A stretch of DNA of 48,973 bases from Thiotrichales bacterium 19S3-11 (GCA_021713295.1 JAKJJU010000021.1:1-48973); one strand, 5' to 3'; positions 17,687-26,724 are shown, counted from the stretch's first letter. Translations and numbers: made by a program. Notes: generated by a model from the sequence alone, not told the origin.

Positions 17687-18610
17687 TTATGAATAATGGT
17701 TAAGTTTTTGAGGTATACCCAAATTTAAAAACTCTACATCTCTCGCCTCATCTAATGCAATTTCAGTTGCCCTTAAACCATGTACTTGCGCCCAAACATC
17801 ACGACTTAAGTAATAAACTTTGTTAGCTTTCACTGCTGGAATTTGTTGCCAAAGCGGATTAGACGTTAATTTTCTTATTGTAGTATAATCATTATCTGTC
17901 ACTAAAATAACAATCACCTGTGGATTTTTGGCTAAAACCGCCTCCGGTGTCATCTCAATACGTTGCCGAGAAGAATAGGCTTTAATTAAATTTTCTTTGC
18001 CAATACTAGCTAGTATCTCTGTTGCAATGGCATTAGCACTCAACGCTCTAAATACCCCGCTTTCAGCAACATATCCCATTAATACCGTTGCCCTATGCGC
18101 TTGACCTTCTTTGATATCTTTTGCCGTAGTTAACTCATATTGATCTATTACTTTTTCAGCCGTTTTTTGTTTATGAAATAACTTAGCTAATACCTTAATA
18201 TTTTCAAGCTGTGTCTGCGGATTCCCCATAATACCATTGAGCATAACGGTTGGCGCTATTTTTTCTAGCTGTGATTGAATGCTCCGATGGAATGTCGTAT
18301 CAGCAATGATTAAATCTGGTTTTAAAGCTGCTATTTTTGTTAAAGACGGCTGTTGTTTACTCCCTACTGATGGTATTGATCTAATCTCGTTAAGCATATA
18401 GCTAGGTAGTGCTCCTTCGCCAACTTCATTACCTGCAATGGCTATTGGTTTTATACCCAATAACATTAAATCATCTAATAAACTTAACTCTAGAACAATA
18501 ACACGTTGAGGTGCTGATTGATAAAGTTGCTCTTGGGCAAACGTATTGGAAAAACCAGCCGTAAGCATAATAAATAAGATAACAACTTGGCTTAAGGTCC
18601 TTTTAATCAT
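17687..18610 (-). CDS. FecB-like periplasmic siderophore-binding protein
   Basis: A 307-residue type III solute-binding protein (TroA/FecB fold) with a Sec signal peptide (MIKRTLSQVVILFIMLTAGF, cleavage near FAQ-EQ). The opening block PQRVIVLELSLLDDLMLLGI is characteristic of the FecB (ferric dicitrate) subgroup. LKPDLIIAD and WAQVHGLRATEIALDEA follow the family pattern. It delivers a metal-chelate to the FecCD-type permeases. It is the first gene of the operon, behind a promoter with an overlapping Fur-like palindrome. The ATG at 18610 is used here, though a GTG at 18619 is possible. Confidence 0.9.
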   Translation of the reverse strand: MIKRTLSQVVILFIMLTAGFSNTFAQEQLYQSAPQRVIVLELSLLDDLMLLGIKPIAIAGNEVGEGALPSYMLNEIRSIPSVGSKQQPSLTKIAALKPDLIIADTTFHRSIQSQLEKIAPTVMLNGIMGNPQTQLENIKVLAKLFHKQKTAEKVIDQYELTTAKDIKEGQAHRATVLMGYVAESGVFRALSANAIATEILASIGKENLIKAYSSRQRIEMTPEAVLAKNPQVIVILVTDNDYTTIRKLTSNPLWQQIPAVKANKVYYLSRDVWAQVHGLRATEIALDEARDVEFLNLGIPQKLNHYS

Positions 18611-18649
18611 TTTAATCACTTTAGTTGTGTTTGATAGTTGAGTGAGACA

Positions 18650-18678
18650 ATAATAATGAGAATTGTTCTTATTTGCAA
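18650..18678 (-). promoter_or_regulatory. sigma-70-like promoter of the metallophore operon
   Basis: Read on the minus strand, TTGCAA (18678-18673) is followed after exactly 17 bases by TATTAT (18655-18650), a good -35/-10 pair 40 bp before the ATG of the FecB-like gene. The spacer carries the Fur-like palindrome listed separately. This was read by eye and no transcript start is known. Confidence 0.55.
18652..18673. promoter_or_regulatory. Fur-box-like operator
   Basis: The near-palindrome spans the spacer and -10 of the promoter. On the plus strand, 18652-18670 matches the 19-bp Fur consensus GATAATGATAATCATTATC at 13 of 19 positions by hand count. Its position over the promoter fits iron-dependent repression of the opine-metallophore operon. 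Confidence 0.55.
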
Positions 18679-18690
18679 ATGTTTTTTAAT

Positions 18691-21030
18691 CTAGTTTCGT
18701 TTAACCATTGCTACAACAACGGGTGATAATAAAAATGCACAAGTTATCCCAACGAAAACACTTAAGCCGAAATAGTGTACGACAGGAGTTGAACTAAAAG
18801 CTAGTAACCCAAATGATAAAACCGTTGTAATCGCTGAAAGCATAACAGCCAACATCGTACTTTGATAGCTCGCCTGCGTCTCAGCAAAAAATAATACATA
18901 ATCAACGGCAATCCCTAGAACTAAGGTCATTGCTAAGATATTAAATAGGGTTAATGGAACACCAAACAACCCAAGAACGGCTAAACCTAAACTTGCAGAT
19001 GCTAGTGGCACCAAAAAATAACTAACTGCTTTTTTAATTCCATAGCGAGCAAATAACAAAAGAAATAATAATAACAAGACACAGCCTAAGAGGAAACTTA
19101 AACGCTCACGATAGGTTTTAAATACATTTGAGATATCTTTAGCTTGATTAACCACTTCAGCATAAGGATAAACTTTCAATATATTGGCTAATTTTTTATA
19201 GCTGATTTGATCAGAAATTAACATCATAGAAGCATATAAGTGATCACTTTTACCCAACCATAAAAAATCCAGTTGATCTGATGCTGGTGATTTTAACCAA
19301 TCATCAACGGTTAACGGATCGAACGGCATTGTTGATAATCTCTTTTTAATTATTTGGGCTTTTTTAGGATTTATTCCTATCGAAATTAGGTAGTTAATTA
19401 ATTGTTGGCCCATTAATTTCTTCTCAACCATATGATAGCTATTTTGCTGGCGAATTTTTGTTGGAATATACTGACTAATAGCAAGCAATGGTTTTTTAAC
19501 ATCTGGAAACTGAGTATTGATAACACTAGCGATATTTTTTTCACGTTGAATGACATCAAATTTTGTCACGCCACTTATCACAATAAAGCTCATGCCAGTT
19601 CGATTACCAATGATTGCTTTAATTTGCTGTTCATTTTTGGTCAAAGACAATGGCATATGTTCCAATGCTTTTATATCATCATTGGCTTTTAGTTGAGAAA
19701 TGCCAAAAATAGAGACGACAATGATCACTAAGAAAATAGTATAAATAATAAAAAGTGGTATTTTTTGCCATAACGCCAAATATAAATTTGATAGTTTTAA
19801 TAGCCATGGCGTATAGGATTTTTTCTTCGCTTTTAACATCAATGGAAACGCGCAAACAACGGTCAAATAAGCCATAGACAATCCAACAATAGCAAATAAT
19901 GCTAATTGCCTTAAACCAGGGAATGGGGCCAATGAAATAATTAAATAAGCGACAACAATGTTAATTAACCCCAACGTAATGCCAGGAAAAATTCGTTTTA
20001 GACCATTAAATACATTCCAATTTTTTCCCCCTAAAAGCCACTCTGCGTAATAGAAAAAAGCATAATCAACTGAAATCCCAATTAAACTTGCACCAAACAC
20101 TAAAGTAAACAAATAAACTGAACCAAATACCCAATAAGTCACCATAAAAGCGCTAACAAAACCAATAGCGGCAGAAAATAAAGTATAAAGCAAAGGCGAT
20201 AGAGAACGAAAGGTAATAAATATCAGTAAGATAATACCAATAACTGAGCCAACTCCGATAACTGATATATCATGCTGTGCTTCTTCAGCACCTGCTTTTG
20301 CAAAAAATAAGGTGCCTGTTTTTAAAATATTAGTATTTGGATATTGACTGATAACCGCCTGCTCAGCTTCTGTTATCTCTGTTGTTACTTTATCTTGAAA
20401 TGTCAGTGAAAAACCACTCTCTTTTAATTTAGCCGTCACAAAGCTATACCATTTACCATGATAATAAGCCATTAAATGGTCATGATATAAATTTAAATTG
20501 GTTGCAGGCCTGACTAATTCACTTAAATAGTTTTGGAATAAAAAATAGGGATCATTTTCTAGTAATGCGGTCGAAGTTATACCAATTGGACTATATAGTT
20601 TTGCCAGTGCATTGGTTTGAATCTGTTTTATTTTATTCTCTGCTAATAGTCGATAGTCATCTTTTGACAGTAAAGATAATCGGTGTGGATAAAATAAGCT
20701 TCCCCATGCTTTTTGCGTATCTGCCGTTATAATATTTGTTATTTCTTTGAAGGATTGGCCTTTTTTGAGTAGATTTACGAAGCGATTGGCAGATTGATAA
20801 GCCTTTGTTTGATCTTCATTAGCAACTAAAAATATAACCTGATCACCTAAGGTTTGTGATAAATGCATCGTCGCTTTTTTTACCATGGGTGACTGATCGG
20901 TATCTGGTAGTAAATCCAAAATGTTTGCATTGACAGGAAAGCCTCTTACAAAAAGCGTGATAACAAATGCACTAGATAAGATAACACTCAAACATAACCA
21001 TACGACAAATCTAAATTTTGCATACTTCAT
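18691..21030 (-). CDS. MMPL/RND-family exporter of an aryl-polyene-type cluster
   Basis: A 779-residue inner-membrane protein with about twelve helices in two halves (residues about 1-440 and 441-779), each with a large periplasmic loop. The MMPL-type motifs are SLIGISVDYAFFYYAEWL in the first half and LVLGIAVDYVLFFAE in the second. It is the COG4258 'predicted exporter' of APE clusters, thought to move the aryl-polyene lipid toward the outer membrane together with the LolA-like protein encoded 7 bp upstream. It is the last gene of this cluster. The usual following genes (lipoprotein, ketosynthases, ketoreductase) are absent. Confidence 0.88.
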   Translation of the reverse strand: MKYAKFRFVVWLCLSVILSSAFVITLFVRGFPVNANILDLLPDTDQSPMVKKATMHLSQTLGDQVIFLVANEDQTKAYQSANRFVNLLKKGQSFKEITNIITADTQKAWGSLFYPHRLSLLSKDDYRLLAENKIKQIQTNALAKLYSPIGITSTALLENDPYFLFQNYLSELVRPATNLNLYHDHLMAYYHGKWYSFVTAKLKESGFSLTFQDKVTTEITEAEQAVISQYPNTNILKTGTLFFAKAGAEEAQHDISVIGVGSVIGIILLIFITFRSLSPLLYTLFSAAIGFVSAFMVTYWVFGSVYLFTLVFGASLIGISVDYAFFYYAEWLLGGKNWNVFNGLKRIFPGITLGLINIVVAYLIISLAPFPGLRQLALFAIVGLSMAYLTVVCAFPLMLKAKKKSYTPWLLKLSNLYLALWQKIPLFIIYTIFLVIIVVSIFGISQLKANDDIKALEHMPLSLTKNEQQIKAIIGNRTGMSFIVISGVTKFDVIQREKNIASVINTQFPDVKKPLLAISQYIPTKIRQQNSYHMVEKKLMGQQLINYLISIGINPKKAQIIKKRLSTMPFDPLTVDDWLKSPASDQLDFLWLGKSDHLYASMMLISDQISYKKLANILKVYPYAEVVNQAKDISNVFKTYRERLSFLLGCVLLLLFLLLFARYGIKKAVSYFLVPLASASLGLAVLGLFGVPLTLFNILAMTLVLGIAVDYVLFFAETQASYQSTMLAVMLSAITTVLSFGLLAFSSTPVVHYFGLSVFVGITCAFLLSPVVVAMVKRN

Positions 21031-21037
21031 AACTCAG

Positions 21038-21670
21038 CTACTTTTCTTTAATATTTGAAAAATAAATGCTCATTTGATCTCCATGTGGCTGATTGACTTC
21101 AATAAATGATACATACGTTCCACCGCTAACCAAAATACTTTCTATTGCCTTATCCAGTGGTGAACTAATCGGTATTAACTTGACTTGCCATTGATTGTCA
21201 CTACCACTGAAGTCTATTTTAAAATATGCTTTAACTAATTCAATATCCCCCTGAAACAAAGATAAAAAAATATGTGTAAAGGCAAAGACAATAGGTTGAT
21301 CTTTTTTATCAATAACCGTTGCTGGGTTATTACCAATTGTTTGGCTAATCCTTGTGTCAGTTACAATAAGCGAAGACTTAAAGGGTTTCATTTGATACCA
21401 TTTAAGTCCATTTTCTTTCGAAAGCTCAAAGTTACCGCTAGAAATTAAAGGACTTGATAATAAAGCAATTTTTCGTATCTGTTTAAAATCTCCAACCAGC
21501 AATTTCTGACTAGCAAGCTTACTTTTAACTTGGCTAAATACTTGCTGTTGGTCTTTAGTTAAATGATTAATATCTGCTGCAATAGCACTATTGAATGTCA
21601 AGCAAAAACCAATAAAAAGCCAACATAGAATTGATACAAAATAGTTCGTACTCGCATACTTATCCTTCAT
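21038..21670 (-). CDS. LolA-like outer-membrane lipoprotein carrier of an APE-type cluster
   Basis: A 210-residue exported protein. It has a signal peptide at about residues 10-32 (FVSILCWLFIGFCLTFNSAIA), then a LolA-like beta fold with VGDFKQIRKIALLSSPLISSG and LKWYQMKPFKSSLIVTD, which mirror the LolA F.Q.k.......s.G and W....P....i..dg patterns. It probably ferries a lipid product through the periplasm, working with the MMPL exporter encoded next. It starts within the stop of the thioesterase gene (TAATG), so translation is coupled. Confidence 0.85.
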   Translation of the reverse strand: MKDKYASTNYFVSILCWLFIGFCLTFNSAIAADINHLTKDQQQVFSQVKSKLASQKLLVGDFKQIRKIALLSSPLISSGNFELSKENGLKWYQMKPFKSSLIVTDTRISQTIGNNPATVIDKKDQPIVFAFTHIFLSLFQGDIELVKAYFKIDFSGSDNQWQVKLIPISSPLDKAIESILVSGGTYVSFIEVNQPHGDQMSIYFSNIKEK

Positions 21671-22119
21671 TAAACAGATTCCTTTAATTGGTTAAATTTA
21701 TCAATAATATGCTTAGGTGACTGATAGTACATTTGAGAAGTTTTATGATTAACAGCAACTTGAATACTATATGCCTTAGTTAGCTTATCTAACGTTTCTT
21801 TGTCATATATAACATATTGAATCTTAAGTCTATTTTCATATTCCACCACGGACGCATCAATTAATATCACCTGTTTAAAATGGATAGGTTTAATATATTT
21901 AATACGCATATCAATCACAGGCCATATCAGCCCTTCCTCTTCCATATCAAGGTAATTATAACCTAATTTATCTAAAAGACGACATCGGGCAATCTCTAAA
22001 TATTTAATATAATTGCCATGCCAAACAATTCGCATTGAATCAACATCAAAAAATGCAATTTCTAATTCAGTCCTTTCCGATAATGCCAAATTTACTTTTG
22101 AGTGATTACCTAGATTCAT
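21670..22119 (-). CDS. 4HBT hotdog-fold acyl thioesterase of an APE-type cluster
   Basis: A 149-residue hotdog thioesterase of the YbgC/4HBT class. The active-site motif is VDSMRIVWHGNYIKYLEIAR, with the aspartate and WHGNY seen in acyl-CoA thioesterases. It probably hydrolyses or transfers acyl-ACP or acyl-CoA intermediates in aryl-polyene synthesis (the ApeK position). It overlaps the acyltransferase upstream (ATGA) and the LolA-like gene downstream. Confidence 0.88.
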   Translation of the reverse strand: MNLGNHSKVNLALSERTELEIAFFDVDSMRIVWHGNYIKYLEIARCRLLDKLGYNYLDMEEEGLIWPVIDMRIKYIKPIHFKQVILIDASVVEYENRLKIQYVIYDKETLDKLTKAYSIQVAVNHKTSQMYYQSPKHIIDKFNQLKESV

Positions 22120-23045
22120 TTACATACCTTTTCTGTTGACTTAGGGCTTGCCCAAAAATCATAAAAATTAAACCACTGATAAGGATATTGCTCACAATAG
22201 TTTGTTAAAAAATCACTATATTTTTGTACATAATAGCTAAAATTAACTTTTCTATTTTTCCTCGATAGATCAACAAATTCTGCAAGTTTTTCATAAATAA
22301 TTTCAAAGCGTTGATGTTGTTTTTTCATACAAAGCATCATATAAGTTGGTGATTTTAATAAATAAGCTAAAATAAAAGCACCTTCTGGGAAATAAGCACT
22401 GTGATTTAAAAATGAAGCTTTAACTGAGCGGGTTGCATCAGTAACCGATGTCCTATCGGCGGCAATAACAACAAACTCACCTTGATCTATTTTTTGTTTT
22501 AATGTTATTGCTAAAGCAATATCCGTTGACTGCACATGAATCAGGTTAACATCAAAATCAGAATTAATTGATTTTAGCATCTGATTAAATTTTAATGCAT
22601 GCTGACTAAATACTAATGCATTAATTTTTGCACCCAAGGCAAGTTGACTCAATGCCCTTGCAATCTCAATATTACCTAAGTGCGCAGTTAATATAACAGC
22701 ACCCTTTTTTATAGTAGCTTGATCTATAAATACATCTGCATTTGGAAAATCAACTTGATGAAGTTTAACTTTACCTGACCAAACAGCAAACTTATCAATC
22801 AACTGTTCGCCAAAGCTTAAAAAATGCTTAAATGAGCTAAGCTTTTTTGTCGTGTTAGCCGATAAATAAGATAAATATTTACTTGATGCCTCCCTTGCAC
22901 TTTTAGCTCGTACGTAATAATACAACATCACTGGCATCATCAAGCAATAGGTAATATAAAAACCCAATAAATGATAACAATAAAGCAACATTTTCAAACC
23001 CCAAAGACTGCCTTTTTCTCTAATTTCAGACCAATGGTAAGCCAC
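22116..23045 (-). CDS. LpxL/HtrB-like lysophospholipid acyltransferase of an APE-type cluster
   Basis: A 309-residue acyltransferase related to lipid A lauroyl/myristoyl transferases. It has an N-terminal membrane anchor (about 20-45), the catalytic HLGNIE motif in VILTAHLGNIEIARAL, IAADRTSVTD, and YQWFNFYDFW near the C-terminus. In APE clusters this domain is usually fused behind a family 2 glycosyltransferase. Here the two are separate genes sharing the junction TAGTGG. The GTG start with AAGGA upstream is preferred, since no ATG lies before the conserved region. It probably attaches the polyene to a lipid carrier. Confidence 0.85.
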   Translation of the reverse strand: MAYHWSEIREKGSLWGLKMLLYCYHLLGFYITYCLMMPVMLYYYVRAKSAREASSKYLSYLSANTTKKLSSFKHFLSFGEQLIDKFAVWSGKVKLHQVDFPNADVFIDQATIKKGAVILTAHLGNIEIARALSQLALGAKINALVFSQHALKFNQMLKSINSDFDVNLIHVQSTDIALAITLKQKIDQGEFVVIAADRTSVTDATRSVKASFLNHSAYFPEGAFILAYLLKSPTYMMLCMKKQHQRFEIIYEKLAEFVDLSRKNRKVNFSYYVQKYSDFLTNYCEQYPYQWFNFYDFWASPKSTEKVCK

Positions 23046-23782
23046 TATTTAAATTTCCTTAATAATAATTTTGGCAGCCGCAGTAGCATAGCAAAAAATA
23101 ACCGTGTGTGCGCTAGAGAAATTTTAATATTATCTCGACCTGCTTTAAAGTGTGAGCTGCCATCTTTGGGATAAATCACCTTTGTAGGAATAAATTTAAC
23201 CTCAACTCCTTGCCAATAAAGCCTTACAATAATAGCAATATCAAATGCCATTCCACTTGGTAACTTCATTTGATTAATTAAATTCATCGTCTGATATAAT
23301 GGATAAACACGAAAACCGCACATACTTTCTGCTAGCTGTAAACTTAATGTCTCAATCGCTACCCAAAAATTAGTAATTTTTCTTCCATAAACACGGCTTT
23401 TAGGCGCACTTTGATCATAAATTGGCTTACCCGAGATTAAAGCTTTGGGGTATTGATAACTTAATGCAATAAAATCAGTTATGTCACCTAAATCATGTTG
23501 ATAATCAGCATCTACCTGTAATGCATGACTAAAGCCATCAGCATAAGCACATTTAAAACCCTCAATAACTGCAACACCCTTACCAGAATTATTAGCCAAC
23601 GTTATTAATTTTACAAAATCATAAGATCGTATAATTGCATCAATAACACGTTTCGTTTCTAAATTACTACCATCATCAACTAAGATACAAGTCAGCTTAT
23701 ATTTAGCCAATGTATCAAATAAGGCTTGCAACCGATTATGGTGATTATAATTTGGGATCACAATACAAAGTTTACTACTCAT
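23045..23782 (-). CDS. family 2 glycosyltransferase of an APE-type cluster
   Basis: A 245-residue GT-A enzyme. CIVIPNYNHHNRLQALFDTL opens the nucleotide-binding fold, ILVDDGS follows, then a DAD metal motif in LQVDADYQHDLGDI. It has no C-terminal membrane helices, which argues against a polyprenyl-phosphate glycosyltransferase of the FlmF type. In aryl-polyene clusters such a domain is fused to the acyltransferase encoded next. Here it ends where that gene begins. It is likely to decorate the aryl-polyene lipid. Confidence 0.88.
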   Translation of the reverse strand: MSSKLCIVIPNYNHHNRLQALFDTLAKYKLTCILVDDGSNLETKRVIDAIIRSYDFVKLITLANNSGKGVAVIEGFKCAYADGFSHALQVDADYQHDLGDITDFIALSYQYPKALISGKPIYDQSAPKSRVYGRKITNFWVAIETLSLQLAESMCGFRVYPLYQTMNLINQMKLPSGMAFDIAIIVRLYWQGVEVKFIPTKVIYPKDGSSHFKAGRDNIKISLAHTRLFFAMLLRLPKLLLRKFK

Positions 23783-24177
23783 GTTAGATTCTTCAATCGA
23801 ATTTTGCCTTGCGAATAGAATACATCACCTTTTAAATATCTAAAAATAAGACACCTATCTTTAAGTGATAGCTCAAGCGTTATATCCGTCTTTGGCTTTA
23901 TCACTTTCATAAACTTCATTGCATCAATTGATGCAATATCCCCTCTTTGTATCGATAAGTACTTACATGCATAATCAATTGCCAAATCTAATTGGGCGAT
24001 CCCTGCTAGAATAGGACAGCCATCAAAATGGCCTTTAAAATAAATCAAATCTTCAGGTACATAAAAATCAATTAATGCATAATCTTTTGTTAGCTTTTGA
24101 TAGTCTATCAATGTTAGCTGTCGACTATCTACTAAATCAGATTCCCTATTTTTATTACCCATAACCCTTGCCTTCAT
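23779..24177 (-). CDS. FabA/FabZ-like 3-hydroxyacyl-ACP dehydratase of an APE-type cluster
   Basis: A 132-residue hotdog protein. FYVPEDLIYFKGHFDGCPILAG contains the FabZ-type HF...P.l.G signature, with the histidine as the likely catalytic base. It would dehydrate 3-hydroxyacyl-ACP to the enoyl form, giving the conjugated double bonds of a polyene (the ApeI position). It overlaps the glycosyltransferase start by 4 bp. The start may instead be the internal ATG at 24162. Confidence 0.85.
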   Translation of the reverse strand: MKARVMGNKNRESDLVDSRQLTLIDYQKLTKDYALIDFYVPEDLIYFKGHFDGCPILAGIAQLDLAIDYACKYLSIQRGDIASIDAMKFMKVIKPKTDITLELSLKDRCLIFRYLKGDVFYSQGKIRLKNLT

Positions 24178-24182
24178 TACTA

Positions 24183-25541
24183 CTAATCAAATAACGCCTT
24201 TACCCTATCAAGCTGTATCTTACTTTGATGATTCATAGGTATTGCCTCAACATAGCGAAACTTCTTAGGAATCAAAACCAAATCAAAATAATTACTTAGA
24301 TGATGCCTTAACTGGTCATTAATATAACGCTTATTATAAGTCTTTAATTCTATTTTACCACGCTTAGATAAGACAATAACAGCCGCAACTAACTGACGGT
24401 GGGTTTCCAAAGCTAGACAGTAACATCCCTCTACTAGCTTAGATTGAATTAATTTCTGCTCCATTTCTTCTAAAGATAGACGCTTACTTTCAATTTTCAC
24501 CACTCGATCAAGCCGCCCTAAAAGCTCGAAGTGTTGCTGATTGAGTAACTTTACTTGATCACTAGTGATTAATTTTTTACTTTGAGCATGATTAAAAAAT
24601 AGTGAATCAACCACCAATGCACCACTGAGTGCTTGACTAATTTTCACACCATCAAATACTTGCCAGAGGTTTTTTTTAAATTGACGACGATAGGCAATAG
24701 CACCCGTTTCACTGCTACCAAAAATTTCAAGTATTTCATCTGCTAATGCATTTTTTAGATGATCAGCAACGCTAGTTTTTAAATGACCACCTGATGATAA
24801 AACAATCAACTCTTTTACTGGAAAACTACCATCTGTCGAGAATCTAGATAACAAACCAGGAGATGAGATAAACACAACCTTATTATCCACAAGATGGGGC
24901 ATTAACTGCTCCTGATAGTTAATTTTTTCAGTTGCTATGATATGCCCTGTCAACAAAGGCCATAATATATAAAAAGTTAGCCCATACAAATGCTGCGGTA
25001 AAACACTTGCATAAAAAATGCCATCTAGTGCAAATGTAGCAAACTTTTTTTCAATTGCGCTAATCTCATTATCAAAATTTGATAGGGTTCGAATAATTTT
25101 TTTAGGCTTACCACTAGAACCTGAAGTAAAAAGCACAACGTTTGCTTCAGCATTTAAAAGCAATTGATCAATATCGGTAAGCTCATTAAACACACCATCT
25201 CTTTCAGGAGTTTGCAAATTTTGATCATCTTGATCAAATAGAGCCATATCATAATGCTCACGTAAATCAGCTAGCGTACCCTCTCGATTATTAGGTAATA
25301 AAACTGGTACTTTCCTAGCTAATAAAACACCAAAGAAATCAATGCAAAACCAAAAAACATCTTCAGCACAAATAGCCCAATATACTGATTTTTGCTGGAT
25401 AAGGTAATCACGCCGATAAATAACCTGCTCGATAAACTCACGGGCTTTTATTACTTTGTCATTTAAAATAAATAAATTCTGGTTTTTAAGATAGACATCT
25501 CTTAAAACCGTTGTCATATTAGATGCTTTATCTGCTTGCAT
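24183..25541 (-). CDS. AMP-dependent acyl/aryl ligase of an APE-type cluster
   Basis: A 452-residue adenylate-forming enzyme. The phosphate-binding loop VVLFTSGSSGKPKKI, the EIFGSSETG motif, LLGRLDRVVKI and a late lysine in MNHQSKIQLDRVKALF are all present. It would activate an aromatic acid and load it on one of the two acyl carrier proteins as starter unit. The ATG at 25541 is used, though a TTG directly after the upstream stop (25547) is possible. It is somewhat shorter than acyl-CoA synthetases, as usual for APE ligases. Confidence 0.88.
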   Translation of the reverse strand: MQADKASNMTTVLRDVYLKNQNLFILNDKVIKAREFIEQVIYRRDYLIQQKSVYWAICAEDVFWFCIDFFGVLLARKVPVLLPNNREGTLADLREHYDMALFDQDDQNLQTPERDGVFNELTDIDQLLLNAEANVVLFTSGSSGKPKKIIRTLSNFDNEISAIEKKFATFALDGIFYASVLPQHLYGLTFYILWPLLTGHIIATEKINYQEQLMPHLVDNKVVFISSPGLLSRFSTDGSFPVKELIVLSSGGHLKTSVADHLKNALADEILEIFGSSETGAIAYRRQFKKNLWQVFDGVKISQALSGALVVDSLFFNHAQSKKLITSDQVKLLNQQHFELLGRLDRVVKIESKRLSLEEMEQKLIQSKLVEGCYCLALETHRQLVAAVIVLSKRGKIELKTYNKRYINDQLRHHLSNYFDLVLIPKKFRYVEAIPMNHQSKIQLDRVKALFD

Positions 25542-25547
25542 AGACAA

Positions 25548-26132
25548 TTACTTATCCAGTTTTTTCTTGAGTCTTTGACGAATGCCATATTCAATGACAA
25601 AGATTAAAGCAATTAAAACATAGGCAATAAAACCATTATATAATGCCCAAACCTTGATCGAAGTAACTAGCGCCGTCAACAGAGCAATTAAACCATTAAT
25701 AATAAAAAACACCATCCAAACAAGTGTTACTTTACGCATATATAAAATTGCTTCATCAGGGAATTCTGACTTACTTGAAATAGAAGCAAATCGCTCAATC
25801 ATAGTTGGTGGATATAAAAATGAATATAAAAAGACCAAGAACAATAACAAATTAATGAAAAATGGATACAACTGAACCCAGTACTGGTTATTAAAAATCA
25901 GAGCAAACAGACATAAGGCTAAGCCTATTGCTGCAATTATCACAATCATAAACCTAGATAACCTAGCTTGAGTTTTTTCTCTAACCCAATTAACTAAAAA
26001 TAACCTTAATACAAAAATTAGCCCAAGAATAATAATTACATAACGAAGCGTAAATAAACTCAAACCAAAGTAAACAATAAAAGGATAGGTAACTAACAAG
26101 CACCCTATGATAAAACGTATAATTTTTTTCAT
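25548..26132 (-). CDS. COG4648-like membrane protein of an APE-type cluster
   Basis: A 194-residue protein with about six membrane helices and a basic C-terminus. It resembles the small membrane protein found between the acyl carrier proteins and the ligase in aryl-polyene and related lipid clusters (the ApeG position). The sequence FASISSKSEFPDEAILYMRKVTLVWMVFF has the family's charged loop before a helix. Its biochemical role is unknown. A membrane scaffold for the synthases is plausible. Confidence 0.75.
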   Translation of the reverse strand: MKKIIRFIIGCLLVTYPFIVYFGLSLFTLRYVIIILGLIFVLRLFLVNWVREKTQARLSRFMIVIIAAIGLALCLFALIFNNQYWVQLYPFFINLLLFLVFLYSFLYPPTMIERFASISSKSEFPDEAILYMRKVTLVWMVFFIINGLIALLTALVTSIKVWALYNGFIAYVLIALIFVIEYGIRQRLKKKLDK

Positions 26133-26173
26133 TCAGTTATCACGCGCTCTCTTTTTTTTGCCTTTAAGCAAGA

Positions 26174-26449
26174 TTATGTTTCATCAATTTTATGGCTTTC
26201 ATCAGATAATACACTTCTAATTACATCTACAACATCTGAAACTGTTTTAACTGATTTAAATTCTTCTGGGTTAAATTTTCTTTTTGTGAGCTCCTGCAAC
26301 TGTACAATTAAGTCAACAGCATCGATGGAATCTAAATCTAAATCTTCATATAAGCGAGATTCAAGTTTAACTGCATCAGGCTCTATCTCAAAAAGTTTTT
26401 CAAACATTTTTTTTAATTCTTCTAGTATCATCTGTTCACTATAATTCAT
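26174..26449 (-). CDS. acyl carrier protein (second of a pair)
   Basis: A 91-residue acidic acyl carrier protein with the phosphopantetheine attachment site DLDLDSIDAVDL, where the serine takes the prosthetic arm. It would carry the growing aryl-polyene chain or its starter. Its ATG overlaps the stop of the preceding ACP (TAATG). Two different ACPs in tandem are the rule in this cluster type. It ends 41 bp before the membrane protein gene. Confidence 0.92.
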   Translation of the reverse strand: MNYSEQMILEELKKMFEKLFEIEPDAVKLESRLYEDLDLDSIDAVDLIVQLQELTKRKFNPEEFKSVKTVSDVVDVIRSVLSDESHKIDET

Positions 26450-26724
26450 TAGTTTGCATCCGTTTTATTATTCAAAATAAATACAGCTAAGTTACGTATA
26501 TTTTCAAAATATTGTTTTGTTTTTTCATCATCTGAATCAATGGTAATATTATAACGTTTTTTTATAGCAACACCTAACTCAAGCGCATCAATAGAGTCAA
26601 GCCCTAAACCGTTATTTTCGTCCCCAAATAATGGTTGGTCAGACTTAATTTCCTCAGCGGTTAAATCTTCTAGATTCAATACATCAATAACCATTTGTTT
26701 AATTTCATTTTCAAACTCACTCAT
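26449..26724 (-). CDS. acyl carrier protein (first of a pair)
   Basis: A 91-residue acidic acyl carrier protein with the attachment site GLGLDSIDALELG (serine modified by 4'-phosphopantetheine). It differs clearly from its neighbour, so the two are probably specialised, one for the starter and one for elongation. It overlaps the acyltransferase upstream by 8 bp and the second ACP by 1 bp, so all are translated as a unit. Confidence 0.92.
   Translation of the reverse strand: MSEFENEIKQMVIDVLNLEDLTAEEIKSDQPLFGDENNGLGLDSIDALELGVAIKKRYNITIDSDDEKTKQYFENIRNLAVFILNNKTDAN

Noticed and set aside
23045-23782. FlmF2-like polyprenyl-phosphate glycosyltransferase for the lipid A pathway
   Set aside because: It has no C-terminal membrane helices, and it overlaps genes of the aryl-polyene-type cluster, where a GT2 domain is expected.
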